Below are positions 34,881-48,513 of a stretch of 64,000 bases of DNA, piece by piece (within the stretch, counting starts at the first letter, position 1; each line of letters begins with the position of its first letter). The notes under the pieces are model-generated. The model made no database searches. It was given only the letters and a program-made list of their open reading frames with translations, and was not told the DNA's origin. The DNA is taken from positions 37,206,970 to 37,270,969 of the forward strand of contig OX393579.1 of NCBI GenBank assembly GCA_947652605.1, given 5' to 3'. This DNA is from Elmis aenea (lineage: Eukaryota > Arthropoda > Insecta > Coleoptera > Elmidae). The translations under genes were made by a program, and so were the position numbers.

Positions 34881-37800
34881 CTAACTGTTTAACTGAATCG
34901 GTACAAACATTTTTACGGTACAATCCGATACAAACTATAGTAATGTTTTCGTTTTTTTTTAATGTGGGTGTGGTTAACCTCCTGAGCCTGTTAAATAGAT
35001 GTGTATAACACTTACTTAAATAAAAAAATAACTCGTCTGTGATTTATATCAAAACCATTTTAATGGTTTCGTTTCAGACGCCTTTTAGAATGTACGAGCA
35101 ATAGTCATAACCTAACTACCTTTATCGTACATATATGAGCATTAAATCATGTGATTTAGCGTTTAGCGAAGAGTAAAACATTACCCGGAAATGTTTTTCA
35201 TGTTAACATTCCAACTTAATTAAACAATTTAAGCAAGGCCAATTGAATACTTTTGATTGCATCCTTTGCATCTAGGTGAAGGTATTAATTGACGCATATT
35301 TGATTTATTATAAGGAAATGCACAAAAATTATCTGAGATTTATTAATTTGCATTCTACACTAATTTTAAATTCTATTTTGGAGTTAATAATAGATCAAAC
35401 AAAACAGTTGTCCTACCCAGTTATTTATAACACCCAAACACATTCTTTATTCAATTCAATTTTAATAACGTACGAGGCACTCAACAGATTATATAAGTGA
35501 TTTTCTACTTGTCAATAAGCTATAATTACGGCACTCTTACTACGTGAACAAACTCTAAAAATTAGATAATAAATCTCGAGGAGTTAATCAAATTCATCTT
35601 CTTTCCTTCTGGTACTCACTAGATAGATAATCTTTATAAATATTTATATTGCCCGGATTACTTACGGCAGAGCTGTGTATCGTACTATATCGTTCGTAAA
35701 TTATAGTTGCGAATTGTTTAATTTACACGTTTCGCTTTAAAATGTGTTATTTTATACAGTAACGAGCACGTATTTATGTATCTAACAAGCAGTTCCCATA
35801 ATTTTAGTAGAAGTTTTAACATTTAAACAACAACAAAACGACTACTTTTTTATAAGGTAAAAGTTCACTACTGTATATAATTCGCAATTTCAACGGTTGT
35901 CTGGCTACTACAGCTAATCTTTCAAAGTTGGATTCATCTTTTCGCTTTGGAACAAAACGAATTAATTCGAATATGAGCTTTAGTTACCTGAAAAACACTA
36001 TTGTTGGTAATCTAGAACAATTATACTTATAATATAGTTTACTTTTTATTTTATTTTTCCAAATTAATACATTTTTTGTAGTAGATTCAGATAAGACAGG
36101 TTAATAATATAACATTTGGTCAAATGTCAAATACTGCTATGATTTAGAGAAGTATCCTCATCCAAGTTTCTAAGTTTTTTTTTGTGTTTTTGTTGTACAA
36201 AGACATTCAAAATACAGTTTCCTACTAAAATCACGAATAAAAAGTATACTATATGTATATCTTTTTTTTAAAGATGACTATTGCCGGGCTGAATACGTCA
36301 TCGTAGAATTAACATACGAACATTATCTTATGAAGAATTGTCTCTACAAAAATATGAGGTATGCGGTAGTTTTTTATGACAACAAAAAAATTATAAGGGT
36401 TAACATGCAAATTGAATCACCATAAATATATTCAACCTACAACACTTTGCTTTTTCATTTTGAAACTAATATAGATGGCAAATAATTTGCATGTAGTGTG
36501 ACGTTCAAAACTAAACAATGAGCAATAAAATAGTCTACATTGCCGTAACTGCACACGTATAGTTTATTCTACATTAGGATTTAGTACTTTTATTAGTTTA
36601 TTCATTTATTCATGGGGTTTTTAATCGATTTATTGCTGCTACTATACCGAATGGATGGAAAACTTCTATATTTGTAGAAATATTTTCGATATTGTTTTTT
36701 AATCGCCCTGGAAATAATTCTTTAACGTACAGAAATCGACACAGAACTTCAAATCTACAATAATTTACTTTTCGCAAGAAGGTGTGTACAGATGTGTTTC
36801 ATCTGCTAAATCTTTGCGTACTTAAATGTGCTCTTGTGGGGGCAGTCATTTACCAAATTGTAAACCTGTGCACGCAACCGAACTCATTTTTCATCCGAGT
36901 CCTGAACCCAAACTGGAACTGAACAAACTTTTTCACAGATTTAAAACTACAATATTTCGAAGTGACTTTTTTAGCATTAAACTTTACTTTATCACAGCAA
37001 CTTACTAACAACCAAAAAATTTTGTGTTTTTTTAAAAAACATTATTTTTATTAAAACCTAACCCGAATAGATCCGCATTGAATAATTGATTATTGAATAA
37101 ATGTATAGAGTCGACACTACGAAACTAACCAATTGTGTTGGCTTTAAGTCACAAGTCGATGAAATACTGGGTTCTAAAAATTTTGGTGTAGTGCACTATT
37201 TCATTTACGCCACTACTAAGATCTCGTTTAACATATTTGATTTATTTATAATTAAAATTTAAGAACCGTTACATGCTCAGAAAATATTTTTTATGGAAAG
37301 AAAAAAAAAACAAATGCTATTGAATTATAGCATGTAACCAGTGGCAGAGTTAATGAGTGTCGGAGCTGCCAGGGGCCCCCGAATTAATAACGTGTGGGGG
37401 GACATAAGCTTAGCGCTATTTAATAGATACATTTTTTAAGTTTGTTTATTATAAAGCTAACTCTACTTATTTAAACATCCGAACATCGCTATAAATTGAG
37501 CTTTGTTACATTTTACATTTTGACAGTTAAACATATTCTCTATTTTCGTTTCACCACGAAAGAGTTATTGTCAGGGGCGCGCCGTGCCGGGGTTGCAAGG
37601 GGTGCTTTGCATCCGAGCGCATCAATCAGGGGGCGCATGCGACGAGATAAAATTGTGCCTTGATTTGTTTTCATGCTAAAGCGAAAGGAGGCCGAAGGAA
37701 TGCAGCAGGGTTTTCCTTAAAAATAATTTGCTTCAATACGATACGAGCTGATGAACAAAAGGAATAGCACTTGCACTCAGGGTGACCAGGTGAATTGTTG

Positions 37801-37966
37801 CTTAAATCGCCAAAAAAGCGCACTTAAGTAGCCAAAATCGTCAACAGAGGACGCCGATGTAGCCAAAACCGCCAAATCACTTTCTATTATTATATATTAA
37901 AGACCAAAAACATAAACATAATTTACATAATTTTAACAAAATCAGAATTACATGTTAACATAACAT
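34881..37966. other. AT-rich stretch; possible MITE end near 37341
   Basis: No gene recognised. CAGTGGCAGAGTTAATGAG near 37341, followed by GCCAGGGGCCCCCGA, and CAGGGGCGCGCCGTGCCGGG near 37573 look like isolated GC-rich hAT-type ends. The open frames at 35276-35500 and 36826-37008 show no domains. Confidence 0.4.
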
Positions 37967-38160
37967 ATAGTGCTGCGCAAAAGTATGGAAACAGACAGAT
38001 ATTATTGAAAATATTACAATAAAAATTTGGTATCTGACCGTTATCGTATACTCCAGATTTGATGAAAAATCGTGATAACTCGGAAAATATGAATTTTAGT
38101 GATAAAAAAGACTTATTGTTTTTGAAGGACAATTAAATTTTCTTTAAGACTAACAAAATA
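37967..38160. mobile_element. Solo Tc1-like left end
   Basis: TATAGTGCTGCGCAAAAGTA followed by TGGAAACAG resembles Tc1-type termini (CAGTGCTGxxCAAAAGTA). No right end or transposase fragment is visible nearby. Confidence 0.35.
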
Positions 38161-39994
38161 TAGGGTGTTGTATTTTTTAAAAATGAGTTTCTATAATAAT
38201 ATGTTTAAAGTTTCACTACTTTGACGAAGCGTAAAAAACGCTTTGCATAATATTTTAAAAATCTAGAAAAGTGTTGATTAATTCATTGTCAATCTAAATT
38301 TCATTGATAGACATCACCATCTAGCGGAAATTTATGTCGAAAAGTTCCCGATATTTCAACTGGCTTCTGAACTCCAAACCTACGTTTACTACTACGTAAA
38401 AATAAAATGACAATGTCAATTTTCATTTATAATACGCTTGCGCTTACGAAGCGAATAATCTCTACTCTCTATCGAGTGTTGCCAATTGTAGATTTTTTAT
38501 TAGTGACATCAACAATATGGATTTAGGGCGCCAGAAATGACTTTGCACCCCGGCGATCAATACCAACTGGCTATTGTTGTCAAAAATCTCTTCAATATTT
38601 ACTTTATTTCTTTGCTTATTGAGCTGTTCTGTTTTTATTCAAATTATGTTACTTACACAAAGTGTGTACTATCAAACTTAATGAACTGCTATGAAACGGT
38701 AAAATAATATATACACTTCATTTGCTTTTGAAGATTAATATCGTTAGCACGTAAACATTTTTATAAAATCATGTTGCACTATAATATGACAGGCACGTAG
38801 CTACACACTTAACCGCAGTCCACTTGTTCGCTCATACTTCATCGCATTTTTTCACAAATTAATATTCTAAATAACTTTTGCTTATGAAATTCTACCAACA
38901 ACGATCATTCTTCGCGATAAAGTCGAGTCGCAACTAAAAGGCGTGGCTCGCTAAGAATCTGTTTTTGATTATGCATGTCAACATAACTAACCTTGTTGTT
39001 AAGCGATGATACTAAATACTTCCTCTAATAAGTTTAATTTTTTACCGGCTGATAAAATATTACTGCAAAGCTAAAGCAATGCATACAATATTTTAAACAT
39101 ACACATGAATATAGACTTAATTTGCAACACATTATTCTTAGAAACAATTACATAAACATTACGTATATAAGTAATTACATATTACCATAACCTGCTAAAA
39201 TACTTAGATTAATCTTGAATATACGCACTTTAATACTGCGGTCCACTTGCGTATATCTTACACAAATGTTTGCCCATAAATAAACCAATTTAGGATGTTT
39301 TTTATTCACATTCAAAGGCCAATTGTAGAAAATACCGCTCCGCGTTTAGGACCTATTTAGATCTTTTAATTTAAACGCCCTATTTTGAAAAAAGCAGCAC
39401 CTAAACATGGTAGAGCAGGACAGAAATGATTGTTTCTGTGAGGATAATACACGAATAATGTGTGATTTTGGGCCGTCTTCCAAAAGGTGCACTGTGAAGT
39501 TTTAAACAGAAATTAATTAACCAATTTTTCATTTAAATTTCACCAGTTGCAAGGAAAAAAAAGTGTTGTTATCAGTGTGTAATACAATTAATTAATGTTT
39601 ACTTATGCACGGTGAAATAGTAATATTATCATAAGAATTAAAATAATTGAACCTATTAATTAATGTCTAAGGCTAAGGATATCTTAAGATACCGAAATCA
39701 TTCGCATGATTTTATATTAAAAATTACGTAATTATCTCAAGGTGTATGGAGAGTTTGAATGATGTTTATTCAAATGATTTTACATTCCGCATGGAAAACG
39801 AATTAGGCTCACCAAAAAGCACCATAAATGTTTTTTTTTGTGTAGAGGAGTAGCCTGTAACCAACTGCAATAAAATCATAAGTTATGTTTCTTTACAAAC
39901 TATCCTTTGTAGAAAGTAACAGTAGAATTACCTAGTAGATATAAGTGTAATGCTTAAATCCAACAAAAAATTCGTTCTAATGATCATTCGATTA
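38161..39994. other. Non-coding, nothing recognised
   Basis: AT-rich DNA with a small palindrome AAGCGTAAAAAACGCTT near 38228. No gene or complete element. Confidence 0.45.
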
Positions 39995-40090
39995 CAGTAA
40001 CCTCGATTAAGCGAACTCCGATTTAACGGATTTCGAATTTCAAAGACACTCTTTTATATTCCTATGGCGGTGCTTTCGTAACATATTTAC
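39995..40090. mobile_element. Solo pogo/Tigger-like end
   Basis: CAGTAACCTCGATTAAGCGA followed by ACTCCGATTTAACGG adjoins TA on the left. It matches the style of pogo/Tigger inverted repeats (CAGT...CCTCGATTAA...CGAA). No partner end found. Confidence 0.45.
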
Positions 40091-40237
40091 GTAAATTTAC
40101 TGGCTGTCCGTAATCATAGCCAATATTATTCATAATCTCTATTTCAATTAGTAATAGAGGATCAGATAACAACTGAGTTAAAGTTTATTTCTTTAATGGT
40201 AAGCAGGGTGGCAAACAATTTGTAATTAATACTCACA

Positions 40238-40770
40238 AAAAAGTAATTTTACTGACATTTTGTATTAAATATTTACAAAAACAAAGTAATTTCACTGACA
40301 TTTTGTATTAAATACTGTAAAGAAAAGTGATTTTACTGACCAAAAAAGAATTATACTGAACAACAAATTATTTTACTGACCAAAAAGTAATTTTAATAAC
40401 ATTTGGTTTAAAATACTGACAAAAAGTCATTTTACTGACATTTTGTAGTAATTACTGTAAAGAAAAGTAATTTTACTGACCAAAAAAAAAATTATACTGG
40501 CCAACAAATTATTTTACTGACCAGAAAGTAATTTTAATAACATTTTGTATAAAATACTGCCAAAAAAGTAATTTTACTGACATTTTGTATTAATTACTTT
40601 AAAGAAAAGTAATTTTACTGACCAAAAAATAATTATACTGACAAAAAAGTAATTTTACTGGTTTCAAAGTAATTTTACAGACATTTTGTATTAAATAATG
40701 ACAAAAAAGTTTTACTGACAAAACGTTGCATTTAATACTGACACTTGCGAATTTTATACTGACAATAAAA
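40238..40770. repeat. Minisatellite with higher-order period of about 140 bp
   Basis: The basic word AAAGTAATTTTACTGAC alternates with ATTTTGTATTAAATACTGAC. A longer block beginning TACTGTAAAGAAAAGT recurs at 40313, 40453 and 40595, giving a higher-order period of 140-142 bp with three blocks. The frame at 40599-40781 is a product of the repeat. Confidence 0.85.
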
Positions 40771-42569
40771 ATACAAGACATTTTAAAATAAATAAGATAT
40801 CTTACGAAATAAACCTTAAAGCGTAATTATATCTGAAATTAACAAAAAAGCTCGACGTAATTATTAAAGAATTAAACAGCACTCTTCATCCAAAAATAAA
40901 TTTTGCTTAAAATTTAAAGATTGCTGTAAAATATTATGACATTTATGTTTAAAAAAAAGTATAAATTTTTCGACTTCGTTTCATGATTGTCAATGAACTC
41001 GCCATAATTCACAGTTTTTCATTGCAGAACTATCAGTCGTTAAATTGCTTAACTTGATAACCACTCTCGAGATCCAGTATAAACATCATGTTTATTTTTT
41101 GTGTGGGCCGATAGATATTTCGCCGATGTAATGTGATACAGATAATTTTAAAAGATTTCAAGAATTCCTAAATTTACAAACGTGAATTATTAAAAAGAGT
41201 CTATAGAGTGCTGTGGGATACTTTTTTAAATCGTAAATGTTATTATCAAGTTACTTTTATTTTACTGAAACTTTAATCAAGGTTAAACAGTTGCTAATAT
41301 TGTTAGCTTCTACGCATGTTGCAACTTTTTATAGCAATATTTTCTCTGGTTTTCATCAAGATGATCATGTTTCTAGATGACGAAATAGGTAGCTCACGAA
41401 AATGTTTTTTTTAAGATATGTTTCACCCCTTTTTTTGCTATTCAAATTCACAAGCACTATATTTAAGTTTGGGTACTTTTTATATCAAATATGTAAAACA
41501 ACAAAAAAAAAAACAATCGTACAGACTTCTGTACTTAAAAAATACACCGTGTTAAACATATTCTGTAAAAATTAAACCGCAGCAGTGTTTGGTTAAAAAA
41601 TGTACGAATAACAAACAAAATATTTAAAGAAAACCTACTAAATTTTATTTTGACAATAAACAAAGAACGCAAATCACATTTAAAAAAAAAGTAAATGTTG
41701 TTATAAAAAATATGCATATACGCATATATGCACATTACGTTTCAAAATCACACGTTTAACACATCCCGAAATGTTAATATCTAAATTTGAAAGCACTTAA
41801 ATCTGTTAAAGGTTAAGCAAATATTAGGTAAATATTTAAATTCCACTACTGTAATTAACCCACGTTAAAAATAATCTCTTTTTTATTGCAGTATTATGTC
41901 TATAAACGTTTTTATTGTACATAAATATTTAATTGCAATTTTTTATTGCTAGTACAGCGCATGAAAGATTTAGTTACCGCTTGTTACTGGAATTAAAGAT
42001 TGTACGTGCAGTAAGGCACGAAACAACTTTTTTTATATTGTAGATTAGCATCATTACTGAACAGATATAATTAGCTGCTAGTTTAGTGAGGAATAGAGTT
42101 GGGCACTATAATACGATACATGTTTCAACGTGAAAATCGTAAGGATCTCGGAAATCGTTCGAGATAGAAGGATGGTTAAATTAGAAAAGAAGTGTGTTTT
42201 TTGTACTAAGTGTCCAGGTCCTGAAATATAGTGGTAAAACTGAAAGACGTAATTTGCCCGCTTTTTTTTTTATTTATCATCAGTAGTAATCTAGTAATAT
42301 AACAAGTGCATTGAAAATTATCGATAATTTTTGGTAAATGTGCCCGAATGCAAGTTGAGCTGAAAACTTGCATGAGTGAGGATTTGTCAAAAATTATAGA
42401 TTATTTGCAATGCACGAGTTATATTTTGTCAGAAAATTTCCTTCACCTAACCTACCTGTCAAATTAAATGTATGTTATGTCAAATTTTATAAGTACAGAG
42501 TGGTGCGTTAGGGGTATGGTTTAATCTATGTTAAAGTAACGCTACTGGTCGCCGAAATTCGTCAAAAAA
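40771..42569. other. AT-rich stretch, nothing recognised
   Basis: No gene. AATAGAGTTGGGCACTATAA near 42095 resembles a hAT-type end (TAGAGTTGGGC) without a visible partner. Confidence 0.45.
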
Positions 42570-42885
42570 TTATCAAGACGAAAATATTTCATTTCCTCCA
42601 AATTTATATTTTCGACCAATCACAAACTCAGATTTCTTAGGAAATTTGTAAATTCCGAAAACGATATCGATTATCAGTGTATGATTATGTTTATTGGTCG
42701 TTTCTAGGAAATCTAAGTTTGTTATTGGGGAAAACGCAAATTTGACAGGAGGATCAACATCTGACAGGGGAATGTAAAATTATTACCGTGTAATAATGCT
42801 CCTATTGGTAGTCTCTAGAAGATTTAAGATTAGTGATTGGTTGAAAACACAAATTCGACAGGTGGAAATTTTCAACATTAAAAAT
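42570..42885. repeat. Foldback-like MITE with three related segments
   Basis: TTTCGACCAATCACAAACTC near 42610 is complemented by GATTAGTGATTGGTTGAAAA near 42830. A third related segment (TTTCTAGGAAATCTAAGTTT...) lies between them. Each segment carries a CAGGNGGA or TCCTCC-type word. Ends not defined. Confidence 0.55.
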
Positions 42886-43534
42886 CTAAAATTCCAAGCA
42901 TTCCAAGGTTTAACAAAAGCCTTAACCGCCTAACGTTATCCTAATTAACTTATTCTCTTTAGTTTTTAAAATGCGATAGTCAACTCTTCCATTTCTAACA
43001 GTTTTCAAGATCCCCATGTTCTTTGCGTTGAAACATTTGATAAATTTTTGCAGTTCCCATTGAAGCCATTTACTATGAATAAATATTCGACCATAAATTA
43101 TAGCTAACACTAAAGTACATCGTTTAATTGCACACGTACATAACGCTCACCAAGTCATAAAACATTAAAACTAATGGAACTTGTAATCGAGTGTATTTAC
43201 GGGCGGCTGTGCATGTATTAATCTGTAATATATGCATTGATACGCACAATGGACCTCCTGGTTTATTGCTCACGATCTGCTGTTTGGCGTAGAACCTCAC
43301 AATTCAAATACTGTATTCACATTTTCAAAAGGCCAGAGGTCGTGCGACATCGAACACAATTTTATACAAAATATTTCGTACAAAAATGCGCCTCCCTCCA
43401 ACACTGTAAAATTTTGTCTGTTTAAACATGTACCGTAATTGGGTTCTGTTACCGAATTTTTGCTGTATCTCAAAATTTGCAAATTTATTACTCCGCACAT
43501 CTAAACAACGTTTACGTACATGCTATTTGCTATG
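42886..43534. other. Non-coding, nothing recognised
   Basis: Several short overlapping open frames on both strands, none with recognisable features. Confidence 0.4.
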
Positions 43535-44182
43535 TAGTGGGGATGCACCGATAATAAAATTGACCGATAACCGATTACAGATTAATCCGTCTTACATCTT
43601 ACATTATCGCCCGATTACCAATTAATCGGCCGATTTCGACTTTCACATATTATTAATTAGATTGTACAAATATTGCACCCTTAAAATATGTTTATATTTT
43701 TGCCACAATTTCGATAATAGGTAAATTCTTTGTGATAGGTATAAGTAAAATTATAAAACAGGTTAACCGAACATTTGGATCCTGAAATAAAGTAAAAAGT
43801 TATGCCTCGATAATAGAGAAACTCTTATGTCCCTACTCTGCAATTTAACAACAGTAAAATTAAATTACATTTGTTAAAGCTGTTTCAGTTGTTTGCTTTT
43901 TTTAATATTTCATTGTTTCTCCTTATTTATTGTAGTTCAAAAACTGTGTGTTACTTTATTAAAATATTTTGTTCTTTATTTGTGTTTTCCTTCACCAATA
44001 AATAGCTATATTACAGCCATAGTACTAAAAATTAAGGTAGTAGTGAAAAATTAAACTATTTCTATAATCAAATCTATACTGGCACAATTAAATTTAATGA
44101 AAACGGATTAAACGGTCAAAAGGCCAATTACCCATTAATCGGCCGATTACCGATTACCTACCGATTAATCGGTCCATCGCTA
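43535..44182. mobile_element. hAT-like element rich in CGATTAATCGG
   Basis: The left end TAGTGGGGATGCACCGAT and the right end ATCGGTCCATCGCTA are imperfect inverted repeats. Both ends are followed by runs of ACCGATTAATCGG-type words. The roughly 400-bp AT-rich interior has no coding capacity. No clear 8-bp duplication was seen. Confidence 0.65.
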
Positions 44183-44912
44183 GTCGACAGCAATTGTAAT
44201 GCTCAGTAGAGAACGTAAATACTTTTATTGCTCTTGATCAACCCATTATTTTGATTTTATGCACTAAATACTAAATCATTCGTTCGGTAGATTAATTTAA
44301 GTACAATCACTAGCGCTAATATACGCTTCGACAATAAAAAATGAGCTCGAAGGCACTACTACTGTCAAATAAAGTAAAACTTACAATTTAGTTCATATTG
44401 AGCGCAAGCAAAGTTAAACTTTAAACCCATGCCCTATCAGGGGTGGGGCTGCCTCGGCCTTTTACAAATTAAGGGACCTCACATTGTTTAGCTCGATCTG
44501 TAAAATACCGTACGAATTTTAAAAAGGTCATCAGTGTGAACCGGGACGGATTTTAAAAAAATTTAAGAAAACGTGGACCTTTTTTTTAGTCACACTTTCC
44601 AGGGCCACGTGTTTTCTCTGAAAAACCCTGTTTATACCTATCAATCCCGAGAAGAGCTGCAGTTTATGCAAGACGAACGAGTTACGTTATAACACGGCAT
44701 ACGAAAATAGAATTTGTTCGTAAGTCGTAAACATTCCGATGTTGTGCTAGAACAAGTACTTATCAAATGCATTCATATTTGCGAAATTTTGCTAAGATTG
44801 TTCAAAAAAAATTAAGAGGAAACAAAACATCATATTATTTGTTTTTCATTGCATAAATATAAACAATTCCTGATTAATCATTGCCAAAATAATCGGTTAT
44901 CTTGTTCGTAAC
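44183..44912. other. Non-coding, nothing recognised
   Basis: A GC-richer patch near 44425-44460 (ATCAGGGGTGGGGCTGCC) could be a MITE end. No gene. Confidence 0.4.
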
Positions 44913-44966
44913 CCGAAAATTCGCGAGTCGGAAATTCGTGATTACGAAATTCGTGATTAGGAAAGC
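44913..44966. repeat. Three-copy tandem repeat, about 17 bp
   Basis: GAAATTCGTGATTACGAAATTCGTGATTAGGAAA-type words recur three times (first copy GAAAATTCGCGAGTC). The minus-strand frame 44874-45059 repeats ITNF because of this. Confidence 0.6.
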
Positions 44967-47132
44967 GTTTATGCAAATAACAAACGTAAATACGCGTAAA
45001 TGATGTCTTAAAGTTGTTTGACAATGATTGTTAAGCTTCTTAAAACAAATTTGGTACATTCACATTTGTTTTAATAAACATAGTGATTAATTAATTAATA
45101 CCGCACTAACCAGTTCTAAGTAATTAGTTAGTTTTAATCTACAGTGACACAAATTAAGATTTTTTTTAAATAATAAAGAATTGCGAATGTAATTATATAA
45201 ATCACAAAAAAAAAATCAGTTCCAAAAAAGCTGCGTAAACGCTTTTCCACAAATATTTTAAAAAATTATAAAAATAATACTTAAAAAAAAACGTTGCAGT
45301 AAATACAAAATATAGTCAATCGCACATGAGTTGATTGTATACAAAATCTAAACAATATTATGCTTCATGTCATAATATAGACTTATAGAGTATTCAACAA
45401 TGCACTAATAATATCATTTCTAACTCCTAAAATAAAACTCTTCACAAATAACAGCATAATTATTAATAACACCTACACACAACCACATAATGCAACTGAA
45501 TCTTTGATGTTGAATTAATTAATACACAATTCATATCCTTGTATTTCACAATCATCATATCTTGCTCCAAAACTACGGGTGTGTATAAATACAATATAAT
45601 TGTTGTTTTATAATTATACTTTCACCTATTTCAATTATAGTTGGTACACTCATAGATTTTGGTTTAAAAAAATTAGCATTAAAACCGCGGTAAGTTATGT
45701 TCAGCTCCTGATTTACAAACACATAATTTTATCTTTTATTACAGCTTTGAAATTTAGATGAGTAAATATTGCATATTTTAAACATTCTAATTGCAGCATG
45801 GTCATCGAGCCGTCAATAAACAAAAAACATCTCGGACGTTTCCTTATATCCATTCAACATATAATTATCCATAATTAACAGTAATTGTATACAATCTTCC
45901 GCAATCTCGATAAAAGTTTTTTAATCGCTTTAAAAGTCTTAATAAACAATAAAATAAACGACAATTCAATTAATGTCGAGTAATTTGTACGAATAGAGAG
46001 AACTTATTTTGCATTCATGATATTCACCTCAGCAAAGCCCATGATACCTTGACAGAAGTAAAAGAATGTTAACAGACCATGTTACTAGTGAAACAATAGT
46101 TATTTGAGTTAGTTTCTTCAATCTACAAGGTGATCTATAATTATTTCAGTTAATAAGGTCATTTTTATTCAATTGGAACACGTTGGCTTATATCGACTTT
46201 ATTATGTAAAAAAAATAGATGTATAATAATAATTATAGTAATTTAATGCGCATAACAAATAACATCTTCACTCGGAATACAACTAACGGTATACTCATCG
46301 CAGTGACATTGAAATTGCAACTTATTTTGCAATACGATTATTCAAAAATAATAAATATGTTACGATATGCAAACACTTTTTGTAAAATGTTAAAAAAATA
46401 ATGTTAATCTGTGTGAGAGAATAAATTGATTCATAAAAAATTAGCTTTAACATTTAATATTTAACGAATTCAAGATATTTTGTGTTCAATATTTCTGTTA
46501 TTAAATACAGGGTAATACAAAACGAAATAATTAATTTTGTTTTTTGAACTTTGCAGGTTTTTGTATTGTTAAGTTAAAATTTCGACTTTCATGTTTTTTT
46601 TATCTTTGACTCTGATGTATTATAAACTTCCTCTAAAATTTTAAAACTAACAAAGTATGCTATAAATTATCTGAACTAGAATTCCGCTATGTATAATTTT
46701 AATATAACGATTGAGCTAAATACTAGACATTGCAAATAATAAAAATAATCTGTTAGAAGCACCCAAAAAAATTGTAACAGGATTGCATCAAGAAAAACCA
46801 AACATTCTCACGATCTGAATCGTTAAATAGTAGCTTGCATATTATACAACCGCATTTACTTATTATTAATTATCAATTTCAAAACAAAATAATCAAAATA
46901 TCTTGAGATTACAAGACCTTAATCATCCATTCGCAATTAATTTTAAGTTCACGCATTCTAAATATTGTTTTTAGCAAACTTTAAAAACTGGAACTTCCAA
47001 AACTTTGTTATTATATATTTATTATAAAAAAAAATATTTTATATTCCTAAACTATTACAAAAACATTTTTTTTTAAATCAAAGTATATACCTACTGCACT
47101 TAATAAATTTTAATACCCGACGGTGACGATAT
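44967..47132. other. AT-rich stretch; solo foldback end near 46508
   Basis: No gene recognised. ATACAGGGTAATACAAAACG near 46506 looks like a left end of the CAGGGT class, without a right end. Confidence 0.4.
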
Positions 47133-48513
47133 AAAGTGTGTCGAAATTTGAAGCTTAACGTTGGTACCGTATTAGATCAAAGATTAGTTAATAGGAACAA
47201 AAGTTACCTACATAATAAAGCAGCTTAGAGATGCTTCTGATTTTTTACAAATTCCATGGCACATTAGAAATGTTCGAAAAACCGAAGTTAATCGTTATTT
47301 TAAATCTGAAATAGCTCTGATTCGAAGCTGGACAGAAAAAACTTGCAAAAGAAAAGGTTCTAGATATTTTTGTGCAGCACCAAATGGCGATATTAATTTG
47401 TTTAAACATTGCTTAGATTCTGAGATAAATGATAACGTTTGGCTTTTTTTTTCAACGGAAACCATAGTTGGCTTTGATATTTGAAAAAAGGTTGTAGGTT
47501 TTTTTTTTTTTTCAAAAACATGGTTTATTTTATTCTGCAGGCCTCGCGACCGTTATCCATGTTACAATCTTCGTTTCCGTTGGAACCGCGTGCGTACGTA
47601 ATCAAAGAAGACGCAGTTCCAAACCCGGGAACAAAGGTTGTAACATATGGCATAGAACATTTATTTTGATATTTGACCTCTAAAGAAAGAACAGTTGGTA
47701 AAAAGTGTCTTACAAAAATTAGAGAGCCATGAAACAAAAGACAACCGGGTGACGCAATTTGAAAAAAAAATAATACAATTAAAAGAAAAAGTAAACAATA
47801 ATAACAAATATTGTGTCTTCCATCTTATGTTCATTACACCAACGATATGTTTACTGATTATGCTGTTATTTGTCAATCACATTTTTAATTTATTAAAAAA
47901 TAAATGATGCTACAACTAATAACTGCTTGTGGCACTTTTAGGTAAACTGATAAACAAAAATACCAAACCGATGTGTAAGATAAAATTACCGTATTTGTTA
48001 TCTGTTCCTTATTGTATTGCTTTTTACATCAATTGCAATTTTTAACAAATTACAATACTTTGCTGCTTTTTATTTCATGGCCCTCTAATTATTACAAGGC
48101 TCTTTTACCAACAGTTTTTTTTTTTTTGTAATCAAATATCAAAATAAATGTACTAAAGCACACATTGTTAAAAACAAGAGAAGATAAGTTTTTTTCCAAC
48201 GCGAAAGTCAACTATGTTCAAAACAATTTAACTTTATCATGTCTCTCAGAATCAAAACTATGTTCAAACAAATTAATATCGTTATTATTTAAGTATAAAA
48301 ATTTTCTTGTTTTTTTCCTGTTTTTTCTGTTAACTATCGTAACAGAGCTATAATTAAGACTTAAAATGTTAACTAATTCCAGTTTTTCGTCCAAATCTAG
48401 TGTGCCTTGCCTTGGAGATATAAAAAAAACACATCGCTAAGTTACCACAAGCAACTTTTCTTATTTAGATGAAACCAATGGTAAGGTTCGAATTTCGTAC
48501 CCACTACACACTG
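47133..48513. mobile_element. Old, strongly diverged foldback element
   Basis: The left side GTGTGTCGAAATTTGAAGCTT pairs with CGAATTTCGTACCCACTACACACTG at the right, which adjoins TA. Inner pairs include AACAAATTAATATCG near 48268 with CGATATTAATTTGTT near 47390, and TTGATATTTGACC...AACAGTTGGTAAAA near 47670 with ACCAACAG...CAAATATCAAAA near 48110-48140. The left arm shares GATGCTTCTGATTTTTTACAA-type and TTCCATGGCACATTAG wording with the foldback at 57894. The core ACCATAGTTGGCTTTGATAT lies at 47462. A GC-rich 96-bp segment (47541-47636) has no partner in the right arm. Confidence 0.7.
47541..47636 (+). other. GC-rich 96-bp segment, exon-like
   Basis: The segment is preceded by a pyrimidine-rich tract ending TTATTTTATTCTGCAG and followed by GTTGTAAC, so it has acceptor- and donor-like borders. 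It is exactly 32 codons and open in one phase (ASRPLSMLQSSF..., ending PNPGTK). It lies unpaired in the left arm of a foldback and is much GC-richer than its surroundings. It could be a captured exon or just an inserted fragment. No homology is recognised. Confidence 0.25.

Noticed and set aside
40238..40770. CRISPR-like array
   Set aside because: Repeats are AT-rich, of uneven length and form a higher-order minisatellite; there are no unique spacers and the genome is eukaryotic.
47188..47907. Open frames at 47188-47481 and 47695-47907 (the latter with coiled-coil and membrane-like stretches) as exons of a gene
   Set aside because: Both lie in the arms and core of an old foldback element; their sequences are matched in inverted form at 48073-48400 and in other foldbacks, and they lack starts and consistent frames.
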